A stretch of 64,000 nucleotides of DNA from Flavonifractor sp. An10 (lineage in GTDB: Bacteria; Bacillota; Clostridia; Oscillospirales; Oscillospiraceae), in the NCBI RefSeq assembly GCF_002161215.1, contig NZ_NFMB01000003.1, positions 426,348 to 490,347 of the forward strand, written 5' to 3'. Below, piece after piece: positions 16,816 to 25,854 of this stretch. Every line of letters begins with the position of its first letter. Positions within the stretch are counted from its first letter, which is position 1. A program made the position numbers and the translations under genes. The notes under the pieces are model-generated. The model searched no databases. It was not told where the DNA came from and saw nothing but the letters and a program-made list of their open reading frames with translations.

Positions 16816-18471
16816 TTACTTCTTCTGGACGTACTTCAAGCAGTCCAGCATCACGGCCACCAGGATGATGATGCCGGAGAACACGAACTGGAGGTTGGTA
16901 TCAATGCCCAGAACGGTGAGGGAGTAGGTCAGGGCGGTGAAGATGCACACGCCCACCACCACGCCGGAGATCTTGCCGATGCCGCCGGTGAAGGAGACGC
17001 CGCCCACCACGCAGGCCGCGATGGCGTCCATCTCCCAGCCCTGGCCGTAAGCGGCCGAACCGGAGCCGGTCATGCGGATGCACTCCAGCCAGGAGCCGAA
17101 GCCGTACAGGACGCCGGCCAGAACAAAGGCGCCCACGGTGACCCAGAACACGGAGATACCGGAGACAGAGGCCGCCTCCGGGTTGCCGCCCACGGCAAAC
17201 AGGTTCTTGCCAAAGGTGGTCTTGTTCCAGATGAACCACACCACGGCCACGGCCGCCACCGCCCACAGGATGATGGTGGGGAAGCCGTTGATCTGGGGGA
17301 TAATCATCTGGCGGATGGAGGGGTCAATGGCGCCGAAGGAGACGCCCTTGGTGGAATAGGTCACCAGGCCGAAGATGACCAGCATGGTGGCCATGGTGGA
17401 GATGAAGGGGTGCATCTTGAACTTGGCGGTGAAGAAGCCGGCAATGGTGGTAAACACGGTGCACAGCACGACGCACACCACCAGGGCCAGGATCACCCGC
17501 ACCGGGACGGGGATGCCGGAGAAGTCAAACACATGTCCGAACACGCCGCCGGTGTTGGGGCCCTGGTGCATGACGATAGTAGCCGCCGTCATGCCCATGC
17601 CCACCATACGGCCGATGGACAGGTCGGTGCCGGCCAGCAGGATCAGGCCGGCCACGCCCAGGGCCAGGAACATGCGGGGAGACGCCTGCTGGAGGATGTT
17701 CAGCACGTTGTTCACCGTCAGCAGGGGCGTATTCTTGACAATGGGGGTAATGATGCACAGGGCGATGAAGATGATGATGATGGCGATGTACAGGCCGTTG
17801 CGCAGCAGGAAGTCCCGGCGGTTGAAGGTGTACTTGTAGTTCTCCCACCGCTGGGCCAGGGACTCGCCGAAGGTGAACTTGGACAGGCGCAGCATGTCGA
17901 TGAGGTGGTACCGGTGGTCAAAGGCCGCGTGCCGGCGGTCTTTGGCCTCCTGGATATCCTTGGCCAGCTGCATCTTGGCATCGAACAGGCGGTTCTTTTG
18001 GACGTACTTTTCGTCCTTGATCTCCCCCTGGTCGGTGAGCTTGGCCAGGGTCTCCTGGTGCTCCTGATTCAGCTGGGCCACCACCTGCTGGTACTTCTCC
18101 TGGGCCAGGGCCTGCTCCTCCTTGCAGCTGGTGACCACGGCCTGGTAGTAGTCCTTGTCGTAGTGCTCTTTCAGATAGGCCTCGGCCTGGGCGATCAGCT
18201 TGGAGACCTCGGCCTTGTTCTGGGCCTCCACCGCCTTGGCCTTCTCCAGCTCCGCGGTGAGGGCGGCCCGCCTGCCGGCCTTCTCCTCCTGGGTATAAAT
18301 GCGATCCCGCTTGAGATCATCCAGGCTGCTCTGCAGCTCCACCACCCGGCTGGTGCCGTTGGCCCGGAGCGCGTCGATTTTCTCCTGGATTCCGCCCACA
18401 TAGGCGTCAATGGGCTGTCGGAGCTGCCGCTCCTGTTCAGCCGTCAGAATTTTTGTCTTATCTGCTGCCAT
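16816..18471 (-). CDS. mglC: Galactose/methyl-galactoside ABC transporter permease with N-terminal coiled coil
   Basis: Residues from about 225 to the end form a BPD_transp_2 permease of the ribose/galactose type, with eight or more membrane helices. LAGTDLSIGRMVGMGMTAAT and GGVSFTGGIGKISGVVVG are the family's cytoplasmic-loop and late-helix motifs. The first about 215 residues are a charged, coiled-coil-rich extension absent from E. coli MglC (336 residues), making 551 in all. It follows mglA by 16 bases. Together with MglA and a galactose-binding lipoprotein it imports galactose. The role of the extension is unknown; it would lie in the cytoplasm. Confidence 0.9.
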   Translation of the reverse strand: MAADKTKILTAEQERQLRQPIDAYVGGIQEKIDALRANGTSRVVELQSSLDDLKRDRIYTQEEKAGRRAALTAELEKAKAVEAQNKAEVSKLIAQAEAYLKEHYDKDYYQAVVTSCKEEQALAQEKYQQVVAQLNQEHQETLAKLTDQGEIKDEKYVQKNRLFDAKMQLAKDIQEAKDRRHAAFDHRYHLIDMLRLSKFTFGESLAQRWENYKYTFNRRDFLLRNGLYIAIIIIFIALCIITPIVKNTPLLTVNNVLNILQQASPRMFLALGVAGLILLAGTDLSIGRMVGMGMTAATIVMHQGPNTGGVFGHVFDFSGIPVPVRVILALVVCVVLCTVFTTIAGFFTAKFKMHPFISTMATMLVIFGLVTYSTKGVSFGAIDPSIRQMIIPQINGFPTIILWAVAAVAVVWFIWNKTTFGKNLFAVGGNPEAASVSGISVFWVTVGAFVLAGVLYGFGSWLECIRMTGSGSAAYGQGWEMDAIAACVVGGVSFTGGIGKISGVVVGVCIFTALTYSLTVLGIDTNLQFVFSGIIILVAVMLDCLKYVQKK

Positions 18472-18487
18472 ATGGGAAATTCCCCCC

Positions 18488-19996
18488 TCATAGATATTTT
18501 GCGCTCAGCCGCAGAAGCTCCTCCTGGTCGGTCTCCTTGGTATTCACAATTCCGGAGAGGCGGCCGTTGGACATCACGCCGATGCGGTTGGTAATGCCGA
18601 GGATCTCGGGCATCTCCGAGGAGACCACGATGATGGTCTTGCCCTGCTTCGCCATCTGGATGATGAGCTCATAGATCTCGTACTTGGCGCCCACGTCGAT
18701 GCCGCGGGTGGGCTCGTCCATCATGAACACCTGGGGCTCCCGCTCCAGCCACTTGCCGAAGATGACCTTCTGCTGGTTGCCGCCGGACAGGCTGGTGATC
18801 ATATCGTCGGGGCCCATGCACTTGGTGTGCATGACCTTGATCTCCTTGTTGGTGGCCTTGACCATCTTGGGACTGGAGAGGGCCGGGCCCACCTTGTACT
18901 GCTCCAGGTTGGCGATGGTGGTGTTGAAGGTCAGGTCGCACTTGAGGAACAGGCCGTTGGCCTTGCGCTCCTCGGTGATCAGGGCGAAGCCGTGGTCGAT
19001 GGCCTGCTTGGCGTCGTCGAAGTTCATCAGCCGGTTTTTGAAGTAAACCCGCCCGGCGGCGCGGGTGCGCACGCCGAAGATGGTCTCCAGCAGCTCGGTG
19101 CGCCCGGCGCCCACCAGGCCGTACAGTCCGAAGATCTCCCCCTCCCGCACGTCGAAGGTGATGTCCTGGAGATGGGGGGCGTACTTGGTGGACAGGTGCT
19201 GGATCGACAAAATAGGCTCGCCGGGGGTGTTGTCCACCGGAGGGAAGCGGCTCTCCAGGGAACGGCCCACCATGGCGGTAATCAGCTCGTTCATGTTGGT
19301 GTCCTGGGTGGCCTTGGTCATAACCAGGTTGCCGTCCCGGAGCACCGAGATTTCGTCGCAGATCTCAAAGATCTCGTCCATCTTGTGGGAGATGTAGATG
19401 AGGGCGATGCCCTGCGACTTGAGCATCCGCATCATCTCGAAGAGCTTCTCCACCTCCTGTACGGTGAGGGAGGAGGTGGGCTCGTCCAGGACGATCACCT
19501 GGGAATTGTAGGAGATGGCCTTGGCGATCTCACACATCTGCCGCTGGGAGACGGACATGTTCCGCATGGGCTGGGTCAGGTTCACCGTCATGCCCAGCTT
19601 GCGGAACAGCTCCGCAGCCTTCTTTTTCATGTTGTTCTCGTCCACCACGCCCGCGGAGTTGGTGGGGTAGCGGCCCAGGAACAGGTTGTCAATGACGTTG
19701 CGCTCCAGGCACTGGTTCAGCTCCTGGTGAACCATGGCGATCCCGTTTTCCAGCGCGTCCTTGGGGCCGGAGAAGCTGATCTCCTTGCCGTTGAGGAAGA
19801 TTTTCCCCTCGTCTTTCTGGTAGGTGCCGAACAGGCACTTCATCATGGTGGACTTTCCGGCGCCGTTTTCGCCCATCAGCCCCATGACCGTTCCGCGTTT
19901 TACGTCCAGATTGATATGGTCAAGCACCCGGTTGCGGCCGAAGGACTTGCACATACCGCGGATCGACAGGACGATATCGTTTTTCGCATCTGCCAT
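18488..19996 (-). CDS. mglA: Galactose/methyl-galactoside ABC transporter, double ATPase
   Basis: A 502-residue sugar-import ATPase with two fused ABC domains. The first has Walker A GENGAGKSTMMK (about 42-53), signature NMSVSQRQMCEIAKA and Walker B VIVLDEPTSSL. The second has a degenerate Walker A GLVGAGRTELLE (about 296-307), signature SLSGGNQQKVIFGKWL and VFMMDEPTRGIDVG. This asymmetric pattern is normal for MglA/RbsA. It powers MglC. It is preceded by a long intergenic stem-loop separating it from the mglB locus. Confidence 0.95.
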   Translation of the reverse strand: MADAKNDIVLSIRGMCKSFGRNRVLDHINLDVKRGTVMGLMGENGAGKSTMMKCLFGTYQKDEGKIFLNGKEISFSGPKDALENGIAMVHQELNQCLERNVIDNLFLGRYPTNSAGVVDENNMKKKAAELFRKLGMTVNLTQPMRNMSVSQRQMCEIAKAISYNSQVIVLDEPTSSLTVQEVEKLFEMMRMLKSQGIALIYISHKMDEIFEICDEISVLRDGNLVMTKATQDTNMNELITAMVGRSLESRFPPVDNTPGEPILSIQHLSTKYAPHLQDITFDVREGEIFGLYGLVGAGRTELLETIFGVRTRAAGRVYFKNRLMNFDDAKQAIDHGFALITEERKANGLFLKCDLTFNTTIANLEQYKVGPALSSPKMVKATNKEIKVMHTKCMGPDDMITSLSGGNQQKVIFGKWLEREPQVFMMDEPTRGIDVGAKYEIYELIIQMAKQGKTIIVVSSEMPEILGITNRIGVMSNGRLSGIVNTKETDQEELLRLSAKYL

Positions 19997-20069
19997 GCTC
20001 GATACTCCTGTTTCTGAAGATTAGCAGGGTCAGCGAGGCCGCTGATTCTGCCGGGTTTTTCCAAGAAAC

Positions 20070-20148
20070 TGCGATTAGGGAGAATTCCTTCTGCCGAACG
20101 GAGAGACATTTCTCCCGTACGAAGAATTCCTTCTCCCTAATCGCATTT
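20070..20148 (-). promoter_or_regulatory. Large stem-loop between mglB and mglA
   Basis: TGCGATTAGGGAGAA at one end pairs perfectly with TTCTCCCTAATCGCA at the other. A further imperfect stem lies inside (CGTACGGGAGA against TCTCCGTTCG). Hairpins at this place commonly stabilise the binding-protein mRNA and reduce read-through to the ATPase gene. No T run follows. Confidence 0.6.
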
Positions 20149-20198
20149 GTCATATTTTCATCAGGGGGCTTCCGCCCCGCCGCTGCACGTCCGGAGAA

Positions 20199-21492
20199 TT
20201 AGCTGAGCAGGGTGGTGTAGGAAGCGGCGTTGTCGGTCTTCACCATGTTGAAGGCGAAGGCGTCATAGGCGTCGGGGTTGCTCAGGCGGTTGGTGATGTT
20301 GGCCTCGGTCTGGCCGTCGCCGCCGATGTACTCCACGTTGAGGTTCAGCAGATCGTCGTACTTCTGCAGCAGGGGCTGATAGGTGGAGCCCAGGAAGTTA
20401 TCCGCCGCGTTGTAGATGTTCAGCCACACGTTCTTGGTGGGGTGGGCGGCGGCGTCCAGCTGGTTGGACACGGGGGCGTAGGTGACGGTGGAGTCCAGGA
20501 AGTCCTCGTAGTTCTCCTCGGTGACAGCCACGTTCAGGGCGTAGTAGGAGCGGGCGTCGGCGTCATAGTAGTACACGTCGTCGCTGAGCACGTTGCCCGC
20601 ATCGTCCTCGGTGCCGATGCCGGTGTCGATGTCCACGCCGTCCAGGGCGTTGCGCAGCACGCGCAGGGTCAGGTAGGCCTGCACGTCGGCGTGCTGGCTG
20701 ATGGTGCCGCCGTAGCCGTTGGCGATGGCGGCCACCGCGTCGGCGTTGGCGTCATAGCCGAAGGTGGGCACGCCGTTGGTCTGAGACCAGGCGTTGAACA
20801 TGGCCATGCCCATGCCGTCGTTGTTGGAGACAACGATGTCGATCTGGTCGCCGAAGGAGGAAGACCAGGTGTTGATGGCGTTGCCGGCGGTGGCGGCGTC
20901 CCAGGTGGCGCCGGCGGAGTTCTTCATCTCCTGAGAGGCCAGCTCACGCACGGTGTAGGTGGTGCCGTTGATGTCCAGGGTGCCGTCCTGCACGGCGGTG
21001 GCGGAGCCGTCGGTGTTGGTGCCGATGGGGTCGGAGTTGATGGCGCCGTCCACCTCGACGCCGGTGCCCAGAGCGGAGCGGACGCCGCGGGTACGGGCGA
21101 TGGAGTCGTTGTGGCCGATGTCGCCGATGGCCAGCACGTAGCCGATGATGCCGTCGCCGTTGCGGTCCAGGGTGTCAATGTTGGCCTCGATGTAATCCAG
21201 AACCATCTGGCCCTGCAGCTCGGCGCCCTGATTGGCGTCGAAGCCCACGTAGTAAGTATTTTCGTTGAAGCTCAGGGCGTTCATGTCCAGCTCACCGGTG
21301 GAGCTGTTGGAGGGCTGGCGGTTGAACCAGACCAGGGCTTCTCGCGTTGGAGACCTCGGCGGAGGGGCACTGGTGGCGGGGTGGTCTCGCCGGCGGGCGG
21401 GTGCTGCTCTCGGCGGTGGTGGTGCCGCCGCCGCAGGCGGCCAGGCCCAGCGTCATGGCAGCAGCCAGAGACAGTGCAAGAATCTTTTTCAT
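20199..21492 (-). pseudogene. mglB: Galactose-binding lipoprotein gene, interrupted by internal deletion and frameshift
   Basis: The start at 21492 (AAAAGGAG upstream) encodes a good lipoprotein signal, ALSLAAAMTLGLAACGGG, but this frame stops at 21292. The homologous body resumes in another frame with EALVWFNRQPSNSSTGELD, then NENTYYVGFDANQGAELQGQ, and runs to 20199 (TTLLS end). In intact MglB proteins about 100 residues (first half of the N-lobe, the galactose-binding strands) lie between the lipobox linker and the VVFFNR-like strand; most are missing here. The C-lobe is intact (DIVVSNNDGMGMAMFNAW, GYDANADAVAAI). It is either a true pseudogene or a collapsed or misassembled stretch. The ATG at 21284 could give a leaderless fragment that would not be exported. 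Confidence 0.75.
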
Positions 21493-21515
21493 GACAATTC
21501 TCCTTTTCCTAAAGT

Positions 21516-21582
21516 TCCGCAGGGTTCCTTCGTTCCCTGCGTGCTACAGTCTTATCTTAAGGCACTGCTAACCAAAAAACAA
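21516..21582 (-). promoter_or_regulatory. Probable mglB promoter and leader hairpin
   Basis: On the minus strand TTGTTT (21582-21577), 17 bases, then TAAGAT (21559-21554) form a sigma-A-like promoter. CGCAGGG...CCCTGCG makes a leader hairpin before the ribosome site. The promoter is presumably activated by the adjacent YesN-type regulator. Confidence 0.5.
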
Positions 21583-21679
21583 GGGAAAAAAACACGGAAC
21601 CACGGGCAAATTTTCATCCAACTTGTATGATTTATCAAAAAAATTCGGGAAATATCTGACATAATGACCAATAAAGAGC

Positions 21680-22645
21680 CTATCCGAAGGCAAAGAGGGC
21701 CTTCTGACTGTCCAGGGAAAACAGGTTGCTCCGGTATACGATCTGGGTGGAGGTATCCACCATGGGGGCCAGCTCCTCCGCCTGCCCGGTGAGGAGCCGG
21801 TAGGCGCTCTCCACCCCCAGATAGCCCATGGCATAGGGGTTCTGAACCACGAGGGCGTCCACGCTCCCGGTCTGGAGGCCCTCGATGGTGGCCACATTGG
21901 AGTCAAACCCCACCAGGAACACCTGCTCCTCCAGCCCCAGCTCCTCCACCGCCTGGGCGGCCCCAACGCTGGTGGGCTCGTTGAAGGCCACCAGGACGTT
22001 GATGTCCGGGTGCCCGGCCAGCAGGGCGGCGGTGTCCTCCCGGGCCTGCCCGGCGTCCACCAGGGTGGTGATCTCGGCGGCCACGCTGGCCCGGCCGCAC
22101 CGGGTCAGGGCGTCCAGCACGCCCCGCTCCCGCTCCTGGCCGTTGGCGGTGCCCTCGTCGTAATTGACCAGCCCCACGGACAGGGGGCCCTCCACCTGCT
22201 CCAGGGCCGCCTGGGCCGCCATCTGTCCGGCGGCGTAGTTGTCGGTGCCGATATAGGTGCTCACCTGGCTGGAGTCCACACCGCTGTCGATGGACACGAT
22301 GCGGACGCCTGCCTGGGCGGCGGCATCCACGGCGGGGGCGTTCTTTTCAAAGTCGATGGCGGAAAAGACCAGGGCCTCCGTCCCCGCCTCCACCGCCCGG
22401 GCGATCATCTCATTCTGTGTCTCGTAGTCCTCCTCCGTCTCCGGCCCCACGGTGGTGAGCTCCAGGTTGTACTCGGCGGCGGCGGCCTCCGCCCCGGCAA
22501 AGACGGACAGCCAGAACTCCGTCTGGGTGGATTTGGCCACCAGCGTCACCGAGTGGAGGGGGGCCGGCGGCGTGTTTGCCCCGCAGGCGCTCAGGAGCAG
22601 CAGCCCCGCCGCAAGGCCCACGGCGGCCCGTTCAGTTCTGCCCAT
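21680..22645 (-). CDS. Sugar-binding lipoprotein of the two-component operon
   Basis: A 321-residue Peripla_BP_4 protein. The signal peptide ends in the lipobox LLLLSACGAN (Cys about residue 21). The two-lobe body has LVAKSTQTEFWLSVFAGAE, VFSAIDFEKNAPAV, IDSGVDSS, VAFNEPTSVGAAQAV and FLVGFDSN. It overlaps the histidine kinase stop by 14 bases, so it is probably made together with the kinase and may present the sugar to its extracellular sensor domain instead of serving transport. With mglB damaged it could also partly replace that function. This is speculation. Confidence 0.85.
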   Translation of the reverse strand: MGRTERAAVGLAAGLLLLSACGANTPPAPLHSVTLVAKSTQTEFWLSVFAGAEAAAAEYNLELTTVGPETEEDYETQNEMIARAVEAGTEALVFSAIDFEKNAPAVDAAAQAGVRIVSIDSGVDSSQVSTYIGTDNYAAGQMAAQAALEQVEGPLSVGLVNYDEGTANGQERERGVLDALTRCGRASVAAEITTLVDAGQAREDTAALLAGHPDINVLVAFNEPTSVGAAQAVEELGLEEQVFLVGFDSNVATIEGLQTGSVDALVVQNPYAMGYLGVESAYRLLTGQAEELAPMVDTSTQIVYRSNLFSLDSQKALFAFG

Positions 22646-24344
22646 GCTCGTCCCCCCTCACCTTGGGCATCCGGATCTCCACACAGGTGCCCACGTCCGG
22701 TTCGCTGGCGATATGCAGCCCGTACTGGCTGCCGAAGTAGATCTTCAGCCGCTCATCCACGTTCCGGATGCCGATACCCGCGTTCTCCCCGGGGGCGCGG
22801 GTCAGGATGGCGTTCACCTGCTCCTGGCTCATCCCCACCCCGTTGTCCTCCACCCGGAAGAGGATGGCGTCCCCCTCCTGGCAGATCTCCACGGTGATGT
22901 GCCCCTCGTCCACCATCAGCTCCAGCCCGTGGTTGATGGCGTTCTCCAGAATGGGCTGGAGGGTGATCTTGTTGCAGTAGTAGTCCAGGCAGTCCGGCTC
23001 CACCCGGAACTCATAGGTAAAGCGGTTTTTGTAGCGGTACTTCTGGATCTGGAGGTAGCTCTCGGCGTGCTCAATCTCCTTGGCAATGGGGATGAGCTCG
23101 TGGCCCTTGCTGATGCTGATGCGGAACAGCCGGGCCAGGGCGTGCACCATGCTGACCGCCTCGGCGCTGCGGCCCTGCTCACACATCCAGGCGATGGAGT
23201 CCAGCGTGTTATAGAGGAAGTGGGGATTGATCTGGGCCTGAAGCGCCTTCAGCTCCGTCTTGCGCAGGTTGACCTCCTCCTCCCGCACGGTGGACATGAG
23301 CCGCTGGATGCGCACCACCATGTGACCGAAGGAGTTGGACAGCTCCCGCACCTCCCGGGTGCCCCCCACCGGGCGGTAGGCGAAGCGGTCGGCATCCCGC
23401 TCGAACCGCTCCATGGCGGCGGCCAGTCCCCGCAGGGGGCGGCCCAGCAGCCGGGAGAGGAGCCAGCTGGTCAGCAGGGCCGCCGCCAGGATCACCGCCG
23501 CCATGGCCACGGAGAGCCGGAGCATGGCCCGCATATTCTGGTTGACCAGCTCGTCCACATAGCTGACGCCCACCACCCGCCACGCGCCCCCCTGCACGCT
23601 GGACAGGGAGTAGATCACCGTGTCGTCGGCGTAGGTGCCGTCGGCCAGGGCCGCCAGGCCGGAGGTGTCCTCCGACTTCAGCCCCGCGTAGAGCAGGCGC
23701 TGCTGGGGGTGGTAGACGATGGTGCCGTCCCCGTCCATCAGGAAGCAGTAGCCCCGCTGGCCGATGCCCACGTCGTTGATGTAGCTGGAGATGCTGGAAA
23801 AGCTGAGATCCAGGGAGACCCAGGCGGCGTCCCGCCCGGTCTCCAGCGGGGCGGTCATGGTGACCACCCAGGGATAGTAGCTCTCAAAGATGCTCTCCAC
23901 ATGGGGAGCCGTCAGATAGGCGCTGTCGCTGGCCATGGCCCGCACCGGGTCAAAGGAGAGGTTCTGGAGGATATCCTCCCGGGGCTCCCGCCCCAGGGCC
24001 CAGCAGTCCGTCAGCTCCCCGGTCTCCGAATAGCTGGTGATGGCCACCACGTCGGGGCGGAAGAGGAGAAAGGCGGAGAGCAGCCTGTCCCGGTCGTCCG
24101 GCGCCTCCGCCATGGCCTGCTCCACCCGATCCATGGCCTGCTCCATACCCTGGAGATAGCTGCCCACGGTGTTGGACACCTGGGACACCGCCTGGGCAGT
24201 GCTGGTGCGGGCGCTCTGCACCATGGCGCCGCGGTAGCGGTTGAGAAACAGCAGGATGCAGCAGCACAGAATGATGGCCACCACACTCACCACCACGGCC
24301 ACCAGGATTGTGGTGGTGGGCAGTCCCCGGCGTCTCCGCTTCAA
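22632..24344 (-). CDS. YesM-type sensor histidine kinase
   Basis: A 570-residue membrane kinase. A helix at about 13-35 (TTILVAVVVSVVAIILCCCI) is followed by a large extracellular Cache-type sensor (about 36-290), a second membrane helix (about 275-297), HAMP (LLGRPLRGLAAAMERFERDA) and a His_kinase domain with the H-box INPHFLYNTLDSIAWM. An HATPase with ENAINHG and EDNGVGM ends the protein. It overlaps the yesN-like gene by 4 bases (ATGA). It most likely detects extracellular galactose or galactosides and phosphorylates the neighbouring regulator. Confidence 0.93.
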   Translation of the reverse strand: MKRRRRGLPTTTILVAVVVSVVAIILCCCILLFLNRYRGAMVQSARTSTAQAVSQVSNTVGSYLQGMEQAMDRVEQAMAEAPDDRDRLLSAFLLFRPDVVAITSYSETGELTDCWALGREPREDILQNLSFDPVRAMASDSAYLTAPHVESIFESYYPWVVTMTAPLETGRDAAWVSLDLSFSSISSYINDVGIGQRGYCFLMDGDGTIVYHPQQRLLYAGLKSEDTSGLAALADGTYADDTVIYSLSSVQGGAWRVVGVSYVDELVNQNMRAMLRLSVAMAAVILAAALLTSWLLSRLLGRPLRGLAAAMERFERDADRFAYRPVGGTREVRELSNSFGHMVVRIQRLMSTVREEEVNLRKTELKALQAQINPHFLYNTLDSIAWMCEQGRSAEAVSMVHALARLFRISISKGHELIPIAKEIEHAESYLQIQKYRYKNRFTYEFRVEPDCLDYYCNKITLQPILENAINHGLELMVDEGHITVEICQEGDAILFRVEDNGVGMSQEQVNAILTRAPGENAGIGIRNVDERLKIYFGSQYGLHIASEPDVGTCVEIRMPKVRGDEHGQN

Positions 24345-25624
24345 GCGCCCTCACCCGCCCTTTCCGCGCTCAGCCGGCGGCGCATGGCGTTGGGGGACTC
24401 GCCGCAGTACTTTTTGAAGCAGTAGCTGAAATAGTGCTGATCGGTGTACCCGCAGCGGCGGGAGATCTCCTGCAGCTTCAGTTCGGTGCCGGTCACCAGC
24501 TCCCTCCCCGCCTCCATCCGCCGGCGGATGAGAATGTTGATAAAGGTGTCGCCGGCGTATTTCTTGATGCAGGCGCTCAGGTGGTTGGGGCTCACGTCCA
24601 GCATGCCGCTCAGGGACACCAGGGAGAGATCTGCGTCCATGTACCGCTGATCCAGCAGCTCCAGCGCCCGCTGGCACAGCAGCTCTCCCCCCTGGGCGGC
24701 GGGGGCGAGATCCCGGACAAACTGGGCGCCCTCCCCACTGTGCTCGCCCTGGCGGAGTGCCTCCACCGCCTCCCGGTAGGCCCCGTGGAGGCTGGCCAGG
24801 GAGCGCACCATCCGGCTGATGCCCATGTGGCACCGGCCGTCCAGGGCCCGCCGGGCCATCTGGGGAAGCTCGTCGGCCAGGATGTGCAGATACTCCTCAA
24901 AATCCGAGGGATTGCCCAGCAGCACCGTCACCACCTTGCCGCCGGAAAAGAAGCTGACGCTGCGCAGGTACTTGGCGGCCAGCCGGTCAATGGAGGCCGC
25001 GAAGGAAGGGGTGGTGCGGTTGGCGCCCTCCCTGCTGAGTAGGGTGGACACCATTACGGTATAGCACGGCCTGTCCTCCACATCCCGCAGCAGCCCCACC
25101 TCTCTGGCATAGGCCTCCAGCTGGGCCTCCGGCTCCGGCTCGGCATAGCCGTCCAGCACCAGGGGCATCACCCCAGCGGCGCGCACCTTCTGCTCGCCCC
25201 CCACCGGGCCGGACTTGCGGAACAGGGCGTACTGGGCATCGATCTTCTGGCGGATGGCGCGCAGCTCCTTTCCCAGGCCCTCGATGGTCAGGGGCTTGAG
25301 CATGTAGCTGATGATGTTGTACTGGATGGCCTGCTGGGCGTAAGCGAAGTCATCGTAGCCGCTTAGAAAGGCGATGTTGGTGGCCGGGCGCACCTCCCGC
25401 ACCTGCCGGGCCAGCTCGATGCCCGAGATAAAGGGCATCCGGATGTCGGTGAGCAGCAGATCCGGCTCGTACTTTTCCACCAGCTGGAGGGCGTCCAGCC
25501 CATTGCCGGCGCTGCCCGCCAGACGGAAGCCCAGCTCCTCCCAGGGAATCATGGTGCAGACCGCCTCCCGCAACTCGTCCTCGTCGTCCGCGACAATCAC
25601 CGTGTATAAGGTGGCTCCCGCCAT
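24341..25624 (-). CDS. YesN-type response regulator (REC plus AraC HTH)
   Basis: The 427-residue protein has a receiver domain at 6-125 (VADDEDEL acidic pocket, phospho-Asp in LLLTDIRMPFISGIE, and Lys in MLKPLT). A variable linker follows, then a C-terminal AraC/XylS double HTH (SLSGMLDVSPNHLSACIKKY and ISRRCGYTDQHYFSYCFKKY). It is the first gene of the galactose locus, with its own sigma-A promoter, and very likely activates the mgl-gal genes downstream. Confidence 0.94.
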   Translation of the reverse strand: MAGATLYTVIVADDEDELREAVCTMIPWEELGFRLAGSAGNGLDALQLVEKYEPDLLLTDIRMPFISGIELARQVREVRPATNIAFLSGYDDFAYAQQAIQYNIISYMLKPLTIEGLGKELRAIRQKIDAQYALFRKSGPVGGEQKVRAAGVMPLVLDGYAEPEPEAQLEAYAREVGLLRDVEDRPCYTVMVSTLLSREGANRTTPSFAASIDRLAAKYLRSVSFFSGGKVVTVLLGNPSDFEEYLHILADELPQMARRALDGRCHMGISRMVRSLASLHGAYREAVEALRQGEHSGEGAQFVRDLAPAAQGGELLCQRALELLDQRYMDADLSLVSLSGMLDVSPNHLSACIKKYAGDTFINILIRRRMEAGRELVTGTELKLQEISRRCGYTDQHYFSYCFKKYCGESPNAMRRRLSAERAGEGA

Positions 25625-25678
25625 ATTGTACGCCCCTTTCCGGAAGGGCGGAGAACCCGCCCCGATTCGACTGCTTGT

Positions 25679-25707
25679 ATTATAGCAGATTGCATACCGC
25701 TCTACAA
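25679..25707 (-). promoter_or_regulatory. Sigma-A promoter of the galactose two-component operon
   Basis: Minus strand: TTGTAG (25707-25702), 17 bases, TATAAT (25684-25679). It lies about 55 bases upstream of the yesN-like ATG. Confidence 0.8.
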
Positions 25708-25741
25708 ACCCTTCCTGTGACGCGGGACAAAGTAGTTTCGT

Positions 25742-25827
25742 TTCTCCATAACAAGGCCCCCTGATGTAGTCTATTTTCCTACATCAGGGGGCCTTTTGTC
25801 ACTGTCCGTTTTTACTGGATCGGTTCA
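25742..25827 (-). repeat. Inverted second copy of the IS3 OrfA-end repeat; hairpin also a likely terminator
   Basis: Read on the minus strand it starts TGAACCGATCCAGTAAAAAC and encodes DSDKRPPDVGK-stop-TTSGGLVMEKRNY. It is closely similar in DNA and protein to 1206-1292. It contains a perfect 17-bp stem (25753-25769/25779-25795) followed by TTTTGTC on the plus strand, an intrinsic-terminator shape. It lies 28 bases outside the left attachment repeat. Confidence 0.65.
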
Positions 25828-25854
25828 TTCAGATGGAGGCTCTCGGGTGTCTAT

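Noticed and set aside
21292..21492. A complete 66-residue lipoprotein gene
   Set aside because: Its Cys-anchored start is the normal MglB signal peptide; the sequence after the linker is out of frame, so it is the front of the damaged mglB and not a separate gene.
20442..21494. A 350-residue Val/Gly-rich plus-strand frame
   Set aside because: It is a shadow of the mglB locus; composition is typical of antisense frames in this genome.
22452..24425. A 657-residue open frame opposite the histidine kinase
   Set aside because: It is antisense to a clear YesM-type kinase and has no domain or start signal.
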